A DNA stretch of 22,857 nt from an uncultured Alphaproteobacteria bacterium. Its GTDB lineage: Bacteria > Pseudomonadota > Alphaproteobacteria > Puniceispirillales > Puniceispirillaceae. Shown here one piece after another: positions 1 to 7,154 of the stretch. Every line of letters begins with the position of its first letter. Position 1 is the first letter of the stretch. A model generated the notes under the pieces. That model had not been told where the DNA came from. It worked only from the letters and a program-made list of their open reading frames with translations, and did not search any database. The stretch is taken from the NCBI GenBank assembly GCA_913031555.1, contig CAJWDO010000005.1, positions 1-22,857 on the forward strand, written 5' to 3'. The position numbers and the translations under genes were made by a program.

Positions 1-2
1 TC

Positions 3-332
3 CGCAACTATCAGTGGGGCGCGGAAAAGCGCAACACCACCCTGTGGTATGATGACAATTTCGTTGGCACCGAGCTTGATGATCAGGTCTCCTATGCCGG
101 TGTCGCCAGTGCCTGCGGGCTGGAAGGCGTCGTCGTGCATTCGCAGCAGGAACTGACCGACGCGCTGAACAAGGCTGTCGATGCGCAGATGAAGGATGGC
201 AAGACAACCTTCATCGAGGTGATGCTCAACCAGGAGCTTGGTGAGCCGTTCCGCCGTGACGCGATGAAGGCGCCGGTGGCCGTCGCCGGGATCAGTGCCG
301 CCGATATGCGCACCCAACCGCTGGCGTCATAA
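3..332 (+). CDS. xsc: Sulfoacetaldehyde acetyltransferase (Xsc), C-terminal end, partial at left edge
   Basis: Only the last 109 residues are present; the gene starts before the window. Xsc is a thiamine-diphosphate enzyme that converts sulfoacetaldehyde and phosphate to acetyl phosphate and sulfite, the last step of taurine and related C2-sulfonate breakdown in the cytosol. The fragment has the features I recall from the Xsc C-terminus: a WGAEKRN stretch at the start, a TELDDQ..YAGVASA segment, KTTFIEVM, and the near-terminal ELGEPFRRDAMKAPV block. This belongs to the C-terminal TPP-binding domain. Other acetolactate-synthase-like enzymes share the fold, but the ELG(D/E)PFRRDA block favours Xsc. 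The stop is followed by a rho-independent terminator, so this gene ends its transcript. Identification rests on recalled family sequence, not a search. Confidence 0.75.
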   Translation, partial: RNYQWGAEKRNTTLWYDDNFVGTELDDQVSYAGVASACGLEGVVVHSQQELTDALNKAVDAQMKDGKTTFIEVMLNQELGEPFRRDAMKAPVAVAGISAADMRTQPLAS

Positions 333-363
333 CCGCCAACGGCCCACGCCAAACAACATCACG

Positions 364-397
364 AAAATGCCCTGCCTTTCCAGGCGGGGCATTTTTT
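364..397 (+). terminator. Rho-independent terminator after xsc
   Basis: A 10-bp stem (367-376 with 383-392, one G-T pair) closes a 6-nt loop and is followed by a run of six T (392-397). Four A (364-367) precede the stem and could pair with the T run, so it may also work in the opposite direction. It lies 32 nt after the xsc stop. Confidence 0.88.
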
Positions 398-468
398 GTG
401 GAAATATATTTCACCGATGTCGGGGGTGCCGTAACGGTCTGTTAACCGGTGCCTGGCTAGACTTGTCT

Positions 469-966
469 ATGGTGAGTCGGTCAAAATCATACAGGAAACC
501 GGGCGGGAAGCCGGGCGTCAAAGCAGGCGTGGAATCAGGCGCGGGTGGGCCAAGGCCGCAAGCCTTGCTGGTTCTGCCAGTCCTGACAGCGTTGCTTGTG
601 GCGATATTGGGCGGCCACGCCACGGCGGGGGAGCCACCTAAAACAGTGGTGGATTCACTTGTCGAATCGCTGGTCGTGCTTGGTGAAAATTACGAGGCCG
701 GCGAATGGGTACGGCAGAGCGATCTGCTTGCCTATATGTGGTATCTGCTGGCGGCGACGGACGGGCATGAAACGGCGGATGCGGCGCGGCACCGGATAGC
801 GCGGCGCCTGTCCCCGGCCGAGATCGCCGCCGCGCAGGCGCTGGCCAGACAATGCCATGCCACCAAATACTGGCGTTGCGGCGAGACCACCGCGGCCGAG
901 GATCTGGCCAATATTGCCGGCAGCGACACGGTGTTGAGATATTCCAGCCAGCAACCCCGCCAATGA
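469..966 (+). CDS. Small exported Sel1-like protein of unknown function
   Basis: A 165-residue protein with a hydrophobic segment at about residues 32-48, followed by an ATA-G site (cleavage after about residue 53). It is probably secreted to the periplasm or anchored in the inner membrane. The mature part contains AYMWYLLAA (88-96), then RRLSPAEIAAAQALARQC (112-129). This pattern is typical of the last unit of Sel1/TPR-like repeat proteins, but here there is a single repeat. Such repeats usually mediate protein contacts; no enzymatic motif is visible. The N-terminal 30 residues are basic and proline/glycine-rich, long for a signal peptide; a GTG at 529 would give a more ordinary one. The frame is open further upstream, but that would cross the xsc terminator. 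The gene stands alone, with no clear ribosome binding site. Confidence 0.6.
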   Translation: MVSRSKSYRKPGGKPGVKAGVESGAGGPRPQALLVLPVLTALLVAILGGHATAGEPPKTVVDSLVESLVVLGENYEAGEWVRQSDLLAYMWYLLAATDGHETADAARHRIARRLSPAEIAAAQALARQCHATKYWRCGETTAAEDLANIAGSDTVLRYSSQQPRQ

Positions 967-1058
967 CACCCGGTCAGTGACACCCGGTCAGTGACACCGC
1001 GTCAATTGTGCCGCATTGATTACCCCGTGCTAATTACCCCGGGTTGATTACCCCGGGT
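964..1058. repeat. Two adjacent 14-bp tandem repeats
   Basis: The first array (964-1004) has three units of TGACACCCGGTCAG, the third degenerate and one base short; its first base is the first base of the TGA stop of the preceding gene. The second array (1017-1058) has three units of TGATTACCCCGGGT, with one or two changes each in units 1 and 2. Both have a 14-bp period. They fill almost the whole gap to the convergent quinone oxidoreductase stop at 1062. Confidence 0.85.
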
Positions 1059-1061
1059 CGG

Positions 1062-2036
1062 TTATACCGTCAGGACGGTACAGCCTGTCGTCTGGCGGGC
1101 GGCGAGGGCCGCATGCACATCGGCCACCTGGCCCAGCGGCGCACGCCTGTTGATGCTGACCTTCAGCGTGCCGTCGGCGACCCTGGCGAACATGTCGGCG
1201 CTTGCCGATTCCAGCCAGTCGCGCTCAGTCGCGAAATGGAACAGGGTCGGCCGCGTCAGATAGAACGAGCCGGCGGCAAGATCCTTGATCTGGAAATCGG
1301 CATAGGCACCGGATGACTGGCCGAAATTGACCACCGTGCCATGCCGGCGGGTGCATTTCAGGCTCTTCGCCATGGTGTCTTTGCCAACCGAATCATAGAC
1401 CACGTTCACCCCCGCGCCGTCGGTGAGTTTCATCACCTCTTCCTCGAAATCCCGGCTTTGATAATCAATCACATGATCATAGCCATTGGCCTTTGCCAGC
1501 GCGCATTTCTCGGCCCCGCCGGCGGTGCCGATGGTGGTCGCGCCAAGCGATTTCATCCACTGGCCGGCCAGCAGCCCGACGCCGCCGGCCGCGGCATGGA
1601 ACAGCACCGTGTCACCCTTGCCGACGGCATAGCTTCGCGATGTCAGATAGGCGACCGTCAGACCCTTCAGCATGATGGCGGCGGCAATGTCACTGCCAAT
1701 GGCGTCCGGAAGCCTGACAACCATATTGGCGTTGATCGTCCGGTGCGTGGCATAGGCCCCATTCGGCAGCGTGTAGGCAACCCGGTCGCCAACCGCCAGA
1801 TGCGTCACACCATCCCCGACGGCGGTGACGATGCCGGCACCCTCGCTGCCAAGCACAAGGTCCTTGTCGACAGGCCAGGGATAGGCGCCGGTACGGATGT
1901 AGATATCAAGGAAATTGACACCGATGGCCTCATGCTCGATCACCACTTCACCGGCCGCCGGGGTGATATCCCCGATCTCGATCCGGTGAATGACCTCGGC
2001 GCCACCCGGCATCTCTGCCGCCATTGCGTATCCCAT
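1062..2036 (-). CDS. NADPH:quinone oxidoreductase, zinc-independent MDR family
   Basis: A 324-residue cytosolic protein, close to the 327 residues of E. coli QorA, which it resembles along its length. It would reduce quinones or reactive enones with NADPH. Visible markers are the catalytic-domain stretch NFLDIYIRTG (41-50), LGSEGAGIV (62-70), the Rossmann nucleotide-binding motif AAAGGVG (148-154), VVYDSVG, and an RP-x-LF stretch near the C-terminus. No structural-zinc cysteine cluster is seen. The start at 2036 is chosen because AAGGAG sits 6 nt upstream. The more upstream in-frame ATG at 2066 overlaps a perfect TATAAT box, so it is unlikely to be translated. The gene diverges from kynureninase. 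Its true substrate is unknown, since the family is broad. Confidence 0.85.
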   Translation of the reverse strand: MGYAMAAEMPGGAEVIHRIEIGDITPAAGEVVIEHEAIGVNFLDIYIRTGAYPWPVDKDLVLGSEGAGIVTAVGDGVTHLAVGDRVAYTLPNGAYATHRTINANMVVRLPDAIGSDIAAAIMLKGLTVAYLTSRSYAVGKGDTVLFHAAAGGVGLLAGQWMKSLGATTIGTAGGAEKCALAKANGYDHVIDYQSRDFEEEVMKLTDGAGVNVVYDSVGKDTMAKSLKCTRRHGTVVNFGQSSGAYADFQIKDLAAGSFYLTRPTLFHFATERDWLESASADMFARVADGTLKVSINRRAPLGQVADVHAALAARQTTGCTVLTV

Positions 2037-2064
2037 CTTCATCTCCTTCGCAGTCCCTTTGCCC

Positions 2065-2070
2065 ATTATA
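2065..2070 (-). promoter_or_regulatory. -10 box of the quinone oxidoreductase promoter
   Basis: Read on the minus strand this is a perfect TATAAT about 29 nt upstream of the chosen ATG. That leaves a short leader carrying the AAGGAG ribosome binding site. No good -35 hexamer is found 16-18 nt upstream, which fits a regulated or activator-dependent promoter. Confidence 0.55.
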
Positions 2071-2093
2071 CATGCCCATATTCACGGGCATGT
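2070..2093. promoter_or_regulatory. 8-bp palindrome abutting the TATAAT box (candidate operator)
   Basis: ACATGCCC (2070-2077) and GGGCATGT (2086-2093) form a perfect inverted repeat with an 8-nt spacer. One end overlaps the TATAAT box of the minus-strand promoter by one base, so the palindrome covers its -10/-35 spacer. It lies in the divergent gap between the quinone oxidoreductase and kynureninase genes. The regulator is unknown. Confidence 0.5.
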
Positions 2094-2129
2094 TTTCGTT
2101 ATGGCAGGATATGGGGTGCGTGCTACCTG

Positions 2130-2157
2130 TTGTCCAGCAACATCACCTTGTCCAGCA
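2130..2157 (+). repeat. Direct repeat TTGTCCAGCA x2 just upstream of kynU
   Basis: Two exact 10-bp copies (2130-2139 and 2148-2157) spaced 18 bp start to start end 8 bp before the kynU ATG. The first copy also contains a GTTG-N5-CAAC inverted repeat. They could be regulator half-sites or a small duplication. Confidence 0.4.
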
Positions 2158-2165
2158 GTCGGTAT

Positions 2166-3428
2166 ATGACATCCGCCACACCCCCCGATCTCAGCATCGA
2201 TCACGCCCGCGCCCTTGACGCCACCGACCCTCTGGCTAGTCTGCGCGAGAGATTTATATTGCCGGCGGACGTGATCTATCTGGACGGCAATTCACTTGGC
2301 GCGCTGCCGCGTGCAGTGCCGGAACGGATCGCCGCGACAGTGACAGGTGAATGGGGCGACGGGCTGATCCGAAGCTGGAATGATGCCGGCTGGATCGAGG
2401 CACCGCGGCGGGTCGGGGCAAGGATCGCGCCGCTCATCGGCGGCGGCGCTGCCAATGTCATCGCCGCCGACAGCACCACGGTGAATCTGTTCAAGACATT
2501 GTCGGCCGCGCTGGCGCTGCGCCCGCAGCGAACAAAGATCATCACCGAAACACGCAATTTCCCGACTGACAATTACATCGCCGAGGGCGTGATCCGGCAG
2601 ACCGGCGGACGTCACCGGCTTGTCCATGCCGAACAGGCGACGGCGATTGCCGATCTTCTCGACGATGATGCGGCGGTGCTGATGCTGACGCATGTGAATT
2701 ACCGCGACGGCAGCGTTCATGACATGGCCGGGCTGACAAAGGCAGCGCATGATGCCGGCGCGTTGGTGATCTGGGACCTGGCGCATTCGGCCGGGGTGAT
2801 GCCGCTGGACCTTGCCGGATGTGACGTCGATTTCGCCATTGGCTGCGGCTATAAATTCCTGAATGGCGGCCCCGGCGCGCCGGCCTTCCTCTATGTCGCG
2901 CCGCGCCATCTTGGCGGTTTCGGACAACCGCTGAGCGGCTGGTTCGGACATGCCGACCCGTTCGGGTTCGACCCGCATTACCAGCCGGCCGAAGACATCA
3001 CCCAATATCTGTGTGGCACGCCGCCGGTCATCAGCATGGTCGCGCTGGAGACGGCGCTTGATCTGTGGGATGGCGTCGCGATGCGGGATGTCAACGCCAA
3101 GGCGCGGCAGCTGACAGGCTATTTCATCGACCTTGTCGAGGCGCGGTGCGCCGGCAGTGATCTCACACTGATCTCGCCACGCGATGCGGCGCGGCGCGGC
3201 GCGCAGGTCTCCTTCACCCATCCGACAGGTGGCTATGCCATCATCAGCGCGCTGATCGCCGACGGGGTGATCGGTGATTTCCGCGCCCCGGACATTCTGC
3301 GATTCGGGTTTGCGCCGCTCTATACGCGCTTTGTCGATGTCTGGCATGCCGTTGACAGGCTGGCGGGCATTCTTGACGGGCGACGATGGGACAGGCCCGA
3401 ATTCCATGCCCGCCGGAAGGTCACCTGA
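2166..3428 (+). CDS. kynU: Kynureninase
   Basis: A 420-residue PLP enzyme, near the 416 residues of the Pseudomonas enzyme. It hydrolyses L-kynurenine to anthranilate and alanine in tryptophan breakdown. The fold-type-I aminotransferase core is clear: YLDGNSLGALP (38-48), ETRNFPTDNY (128-137) with the Phe/Asp that contact PLP, DLAHSAG (204-210) with the cofactor Asp and His, and the Schiff-base Lys230 in CGYKFLNGGPG. The C-terminal part has the FRAPDILRFGFAPLYTRF stretch that binds substrate carboxylate in the family. The ATG at 2166 matches the family N-terminus; the frame is open upstream, but that part is antisense to the quinone oxidoreductase. The next gene, a drug/metabolite exporter, overlaps by 1 nt (TGATG). 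Neither tryptophan 2,3-dioxygenase nor a classical kynB is in the window. Confidence 0.93.
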   Translation: MTSATPPDLSIDHARALDATDPLASLRERFILPADVIYLDGNSLGALPRAVPERIAATVTGEWGDGLIRSWNDAGWIEAPRRVGARIAPLIGGGAANVIAADSTTVNLFKTLSAALALRPQRTKIITETRNFPTDNYIAEGVIRQTGGRHRLVHAEQATAIADLLDDDAAVLMLTHVNYRDGSVHDMAGLTKAAHDAGALVIWDLAHSAGVMPLDLAGCDVDFAIGCGYKFLNGGPGAPAFLYVAPRHLGGFGQPLSGWFGHADPFGFDPHYQPAEDITQYLCGTPPVISMVALETALDLWDGVAMRDVNAKARQLTGYFIDLVEARCAGSDLTLISPRDAARRGAQVSFTHPTGGYAIISALIADGVIGDFRAPDILRFGFAPLYTRFVDVWHAVDRLAGILDGRRWDRPEFHARRKVT

Positions 3429-4372
3429 TGGCAGCCACTAAATCCGGTCCGACGGCGCTTGACTGGGGATTGCTGGCGGCGCTTGGCCTGATCTGGGGCG
3501 CCGCGTTCCTTGGTGTGGAAGTGGCACTTGGTGGCCTGCCACCGCTCTGGGTGGCGGCGGGGCGGATTTCCATGGCGGCTCTGCTTCTTGTCATTGTGGC
3601 ACATCTGACGGGCGACGGCCTTCCCGGCTTTCGCACCGCCATCCAGCGCCGGATCTGGCTGCACTGCCTTGGCATGGGATTGTTCACCAACGCCATCCCC
3701 TTCAGCCTGTTGTCCTGGGGACAACAGCATGTCACCTCAAGCTTTGCCGGGATCACCATGGCGGTGGTGCCACTGTTTGTCCTGCCGCTCAGCCATTTCC
3801 TGATTCCAGGAGAGCGGCTGAGCCTGGCACGGGTGATCGGCTTTCTGACCGGATTCGGCGGGGTGGTGTTGCTTGTCGGGGGTGACCATCTGTTCATGCC
3901 GGCAACAGGCCTTGCGGCGGGCGGTGGTGACGTGATCATGCTGGTGGCACAGCTGGCCTGCGTTGGGGCAAGCTGCTGCTATGCCTGCGGGTCGATCATC
4001 ACGCGGCTGTGCCCGCCTGTCAGCACGATAACCTTTGCCGCCGCCGGGCTGCTTTGTGCCAGCATCGCCATCCTGCCACTGGCCTTCATTGCCCATGGCG
4101 TGCCGCGCGAGGTCAGCATCGCCAGCTGGTCCGGCGTGGTGTTCCTGGCGCTGCTGCCAACCGGGCTGGCGACAATCCTGCTGACCATCATTATCCGCCG
4201 CGTCGGCCCGCCCTTTCTGTCACTTGTCAATTATCAGGTGCCTGTATGGGCGGTGCTGATCGGCGTCAGCATTCTTGGCGAGGCGCTTCCCGGCCATTTC
4301 GTGATGGCGCTGGTGACAATCCTGATCGGACTTGCGATCTCGCAGCGTCTGCATCGTACGAAGACCACCTGA
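3428..4372 (+). CDS. EamA/DMT-family transporter
   Basis: A 314-residue inner-membrane protein with about ten hydrophobic segments in two EamA halves, the usual layout of the drug/metabolite transporter superfamily. The first half opens with LGLIWGAAFLGVEVAL, where the WG..F motif is typical; the second ends in PVWAVLIGVSILGEALPG, a typical EamA C-terminal signature. These proteins usually export amino acids or small metabolites. The start codon overlaps the kynU stop (TGATG), and GGAAGG lies about 8 nt upstream. It is therefore cotranscribed with kynU and may move a tryptophan/kynurenine-derived compound such as anthranilate or alanine. That substrate is inference from context only. Confidence 0.88.
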   Translation: MAATKSGPTALDWGLLAALGLIWGAAFLGVEVALGGLPPLWVAAGRISMAALLLVIVAHLTGDGLPGFRTAIQRRIWLHCLGMGLFTNAIPFSLLSWGQQHVTSSFAGITMAVVPLFVLPLSHFLIPGERLSLARVIGFLTGFGGVVLLVGGDHLFMPATGLAAGGGDVIMLVAQLACVGASCCYACGSIITRLCPPVSTITFAAAGLLCASIAILPLAFIAHGVPREVSIASWSGVVFLALLPTGLATILLTIIIRRVGPPFLSLVNYQVPVWAVLIGVSILGEALPGHFVMALVTILIGLAISQRLHRTKTT

Positions 4373-4403
4373 CGCCCGATAGACGCCCGATAGACGCCAG
4401 ACA
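4371..4403. repeat. 11-bp tandem repeat at the exporter stop codon
   Basis: Two exact copies of GACGCCCGATA (4371-4381, 4382-4392) and a third diverged copy (4393-4403). The first unit begins at the G of the TGA stop. The array lies in the 42-nt gap between the convergent exporter and paaE genes, where no hairpin terminator is visible. Confidence 0.8.
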
Positions 4404-4414
4404 GACACAGGATA

Positions 4415-5518
4415 TCAGACAGCGTCGAAATCCACCGTGACACTGTCCGTCTTCGGGCGCGCCTGACAGGACAGGATGAAGCCTGCCTCCATCTCCCACG
4501 GCTCGAGCGAGTAATTGGCGTCCATATCGACCTCACCGGTGACAAGCCGACAACGACAGGTGCAGCACATACCGGCCTCGCAGGAATAGGGAAGCTCCAT
4601 CCCAGCAGCCTTACCGGCGGCAAGAATAGTCTGACGCGCCGGGTCCATGGCAAAATTGCGGGTGATGCCATCGGCCCGCAATTCGACCCGGCAATGACCA
4701 TCAGGGTCGTCACCGGCTGTCATATCCTCGATTCTTGCCCGTGGCGGCGCGCCGGTGGCGGGTGCCGCCGGGGTGAAATGTTCAGTTGCGATCCGCCCGC
4801 CATCCATACCGGCAGCGACAAGCGCCTCACGGCAGTCGGTCATCATGCTGTCCGGACCGCAAAGATAGGCCGCCGACAAGTGCGGCGGTGTGATCAGCCC
4901 GGCAGTGACAAGCGACGCGATCTTGCCAGCATCGACACGGCCGTTCAGCAGTGCGGCGTCACGCGGTTCACGCGACAGCACATGCACAATGCGGCAGCGG
5001 TCAAGATAACGGTCCTTCAGATCCTCCACCCGGTCGCGAAACATGATCGAGGCGGAATTGCGATTACCATAGACAAGCGTCACCCTGGTGCCGGGATGGC
5101 CGGTCGCCAGCGCCGTTTCGGCAATCGACAGGATCGGCGTGATCCCCGACCCGGCGGCCAGCAGCAGGATATCGCCTATCGCATCGTCAGTCTGATCAGC
5201 ATGGACAAAGCGGCCCTGCGGCGTCATCACGTCGATGCTGTCACCGACCGCAAGATTGGCCAGCGCGTGGGTGGAAAACCGTCCACCCTCGACTTGCTTG
5301 ATCCCGACCCCCAGCACGCCGCTATGCGGCGGCGTGCAGATCGAATAGGGACGGCGCACCTCCTCGCCGTCGATATCGGCACGAAGCGTCAGATATTGTC
5401 CGGGGAGAAAGCGGTAGGCCCCGGCAAGCTCGTCCGGCACGGCAAAGCCAAGCGCCATGGCGAAGTCACCAAACCTCTCGAGATGGCTGATCGTCAGCTG
5501 GTGGAATTTTGGAATCAT
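4415..5518 (-). CDS. paaE: Phenylacetyl-CoA epoxidase reductase subunit PaaE
   Basis: A 367-residue electron-transfer protein (E. coli PaaE is 356). It passes electrons from NADPH through FAD and a 2Fe-2S cluster to the PaaA di-iron centre. Domains in order: ferredoxin-reductase FAD domain with RPYS (56-59); NAD(P) domain with AAGSGITPI (121-129) and YLCGPDSMM (218-226); C-terminal plant-type ferredoxin domain with Cys313, Cys318, Cys321 and Cys351 in a C-x4-C-x2-C...C pattern. It is the last gene of the minus-strand paa operon, 15 nt after the paaD stop. Reductases of other oxygenases share this layout, but the position directly after paaABCD makes PaaE firm. Confidence 0.94.
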   Translation of the reverse strand: MIPKFHQLTISHLERFGDFAMALGFAVPDELAGAYRFLPGQYLTLRADIDGEEVRRPYSICTPPHSGVLGVGIKQVEGGRFSTHALANLAVGDSIDVMTPQGRFVHADQTDDAIGDILLLAAGSGITPILSIAETALATGHPGTRVTLVYGNRNSASIMFRDRVEDLKDRYLDRCRIVHVLSREPRDAALLNGRVDAGKIASLVTAGLITPPHLSAAYLCGPDSMMTDCREALVAAGMDGGRIATEHFTPAAPATGAPPRARIEDMTAGDDPDGHCRVELRADGITRNFAMDPARQTILAAGKAAGMELPYSCEAGMCCTCRCRLVTGEVDMDANYSLEPWEMEAGFILSCQARPKTDSVTVDFDAV

Positions 5519-5533
5519 GCTACGGGTGTCATC

Positions 5534-6073
5534 TCAGAGGCATTTGAAATAATCGAAGGGCTCGCGGCAGGACAGGCAGCGATACTGCGCCTTGCAGGCG
5601 GTGGCGCCAAAGGCCGACAGCTCGGTCGTATCAAGGCTGTCACAGCGCGGACAGGCCACCTGCGGACGGGCGAAATATGCGTCATCATCCACCTCGGAAC
5701 CGGCACGGCGCAGCGGCGGCGCAATGCCGGCGTCCTTCAGCTTTGCCCGGCCAGCCGGGGTGATCCAGTCGGTCGTCCAGGCCGGCGCCAGCACCCGCCT
5801 GACACGCGCCTCATACCCGGCCGCGGCAACCGCCGTCTCGATGGCAAGCTCGATCGCGAGCGTCGCCGGACAGGCCGAATAAGTGGGGGTGACGTCGATC
5901 TCGACAGATGCGCCGTCGCGGCGCAGGTCGCGGATGATGCCAAGATCGCCAACCGTCACCACGACAAGTTCCGGGTCGGGCACAGATTCGGCGATGTGGC
6001 GCACCGCCGCCAGCCCGTCGTCACGGTCGATATTGGTATCGATCTCGGGATCCATTCTGGGCGCCACTACCAT
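5534..6073 (-). CDS. paaD: PaaD, Fe-S/metal maturation factor of phenylacetyl-CoA epoxidase
   Basis: A 179-residue protein with an N-terminal MIP18/DUF59 domain, seen as DPELVVVTVGDLGIIRDL (33-50) and TPTYSACPA (62-70) with the conserved Cys68. The C-terminal zinc-ribbon-like tail has CPRC (141-144) and CLSC (166-169). This arrangement is characteristic of PaaD. The family is thought to help assemble the metal or Fe-S centres of the epoxidase; it is not a catalytic subunit. The start overlaps the paaC stop by 7 nt, so translation is probably coupled. A second in-frame ATG at codon 7 is an alternative start without better ribosome-binding support. Confidence 0.93.
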   Translation of the reverse strand: MVVAPRMDPEIDTNIDRDDGLAAVRHIAESVPDPELVVVTVGDLGIIRDLRRDGASVEIDVTPTYSACPATLAIELAIETAVAAAGYEARVRRVLAPAWTTDWITPAGRAKLKDAGIAPPLRRAGSEVDDDAYFARPQVACPRCDSLDTTELSAFGATACKAQYRCLSCREPFDYFKCL

Positions 6074-6825
6074 GTCTGCCCCGGATAGGCCCGCTGCATG
6101 AACTGCATTTCGGCAAGAAGATGACCAAGCACCTCGCCATGCCGGCCGGTGCGGCCGCCGGAAATGCCGGCCGTGACGTCAAGCGACGGCAGCTTCGCCA
6201 TCGCGAAGGTGCGGGACACAGTGCCATCAAAAGTCGCTCTGACGGCGTCCGGGTCGGCAAGCAGTCCAGCCGTGACAAGGCGCTGCGCCGTCTCGTCACT
6301 CTCGAACATCTCGCCGATATAGGGGGCAAGCTCGTCAAGCGCCGCCATCATCCGGCGGGCGCTTTCCTCGGTGCCGTCGCCAAGCCGAATCACCCATTCA
6401 CCGCTGTGCCGGACATGATAGGCCATTTCCTTGACCGCCTTGCCGGCATGGTCGGCAAGGCGCGCATCGGTTGAACCGGTCAGCCCGTCCCACACCGGAT
6501 GCATGTAGGCGGCGAACAGGAACTGGCGGAGGATGGTAAAGGCAAAATCACCATTCGGTCGTTCAACCATCAAAATATGACGGAAATCCGTGCCATCGCG
6601 GAGGAAGGCGTAATCATCCTCGCTGCGGCCATCACCCTCGATCTCGGCGGCGTAGCCATAGCACATCCGCGCCGTCCCGATCAGGTCCAGCGCCATGTTC
6701 GGCAGTGCCAGATCCTCTTCCAGCATTGGGGCGTGGCCACACCATTCGCTGAGCCTGTGGCCAAGGATGAGATGGTCATCACCGATGCGCAGAAGCAGCG
6801 CCAGAAGATCGTCACGCCCAGCCAT
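6067..6825 (-). CDS. paaC: Phenylacetyl-CoA epoxidase structural subunit PaaC
   Basis: A 252-residue ferritin-like helical protein, close to the usual PaaC length. It forms the stable PaaA-PaaC core of the ring 1,2-epoxidase and holds the catalytic subunit. Recognisable stretches are DDHLILGHRLSEWCGHAP near the N-terminus, LEEDLALPNMALDLIGTAR, the DYAFLRD segment, and KEMAYHVRHSGEWVIRLGDGT in the middle. PaaC belongs to the same fold family as PaaA but is the non-catalytic partner. The ATG overlaps the last base of the paaB stop (TAATG), and the gene overlaps paaD by 7 nt. Confidence 0.95.
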   Translation of the reverse strand: MAGRDDLLALLLRIGDDHLILGHRLSEWCGHAPMLEEDLALPNMALDLIGTARMCYGYAAEIEGDGRSEDDYAFLRDGTDFRHILMVERPNGDFAFTILRQFLFAAYMHPVWDGLTGSTDARLADHAGKAVKEMAYHVRHSGEWVIRLGDGTEESARRMMAALDELAPYIGEMFESDETAQRLVTAGLLADPDAVRATFDGTVSRTFAMAKLPSLDVTAGISGGRTGRHGEVLGHLLAEMQFMQRAYPGQTW

Positions 6826-7136
6826 TACATATGACCCACATCATCGGGAATGTCATAGAAGGACGGGTGCCGATAGGCCTTCGAGGCTGACGGCTCGAAA
6901 TTCTCGTCTCGCTGGTCCGGGTCGGAAGCGGTGATACTGGCCGATGGCACGACCCAGATCGAGACACCTTCGCCGCGGCGGGTATAGACATCGCGCGCCG
7001 CCTGAACCGCCATCACCTCGTCACTGGCATGGACCGAACCGACATGGCTGTGGGCAAGGCCGGTCCGCGGGCGGATGAACACCTCCCATAATGGCATCAG
7101 GTTCCGGGGCATTTGATTCCGTGTATCATCGCTCAT
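6825..7136 (-). CDS. paaB: Phenylacetyl-CoA epoxidase subunit PaaB
   Basis: A small protein of 103 residues (E. coli 95) that bridges the PaaAC heterodimers of the epoxidase complex and is needed for activity. Family signals are PLWEVFIRPRTGLAHSHVGSVHA, where the WEVF.R...G..H.HVGS.HA pattern is diagnostic, followed by ARDVYTRRGEGVSIWVVPS, and the C-terminal KAYRHPSFYDIPD. GGGGAGA lies about 6 nt before the ATG. It is 18 nt after paaA and touches paaC by 1 nt. Confidence 0.95.
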   Translation of the reverse strand: MSDDTRNQMPRNLMPLWEVFIRPRTGLAHSHVGSVHASDEVMAVQAARDVYTRRGEGVSIWVVPSASITASDPDQRDENFEPSASKAYRHPSFYDIPDDVGHM

Positions 7137-7154
7137 GACAGGTCTCCCCGGCGC

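Noticed and set aside
295..468. Upstream extension of the Sel1-like gene
   Set aside because: It would overlap the xsc end and pass through the terminator at 364-397; the added residues look random.
1341..2165. Upstream extension of the kynureninase reading frame
   Set aside because: It is antisense to the quinone oxidoreductase, and kynureninases start near the chosen ATG at 2166.
2292..3407. A 371-codon minus-strand open frame opposite kynU
   Set aside because: Kynureninase motifs on the plus strand are complete; the antisense translation has no recognisable motif.
4694..6088. A 464-codon open frame on the plus strand opposite paaE and paaD
   Set aside because: Antisense shadow of two well-supported genes; low-complexity basic translation and no ribosome binding site.
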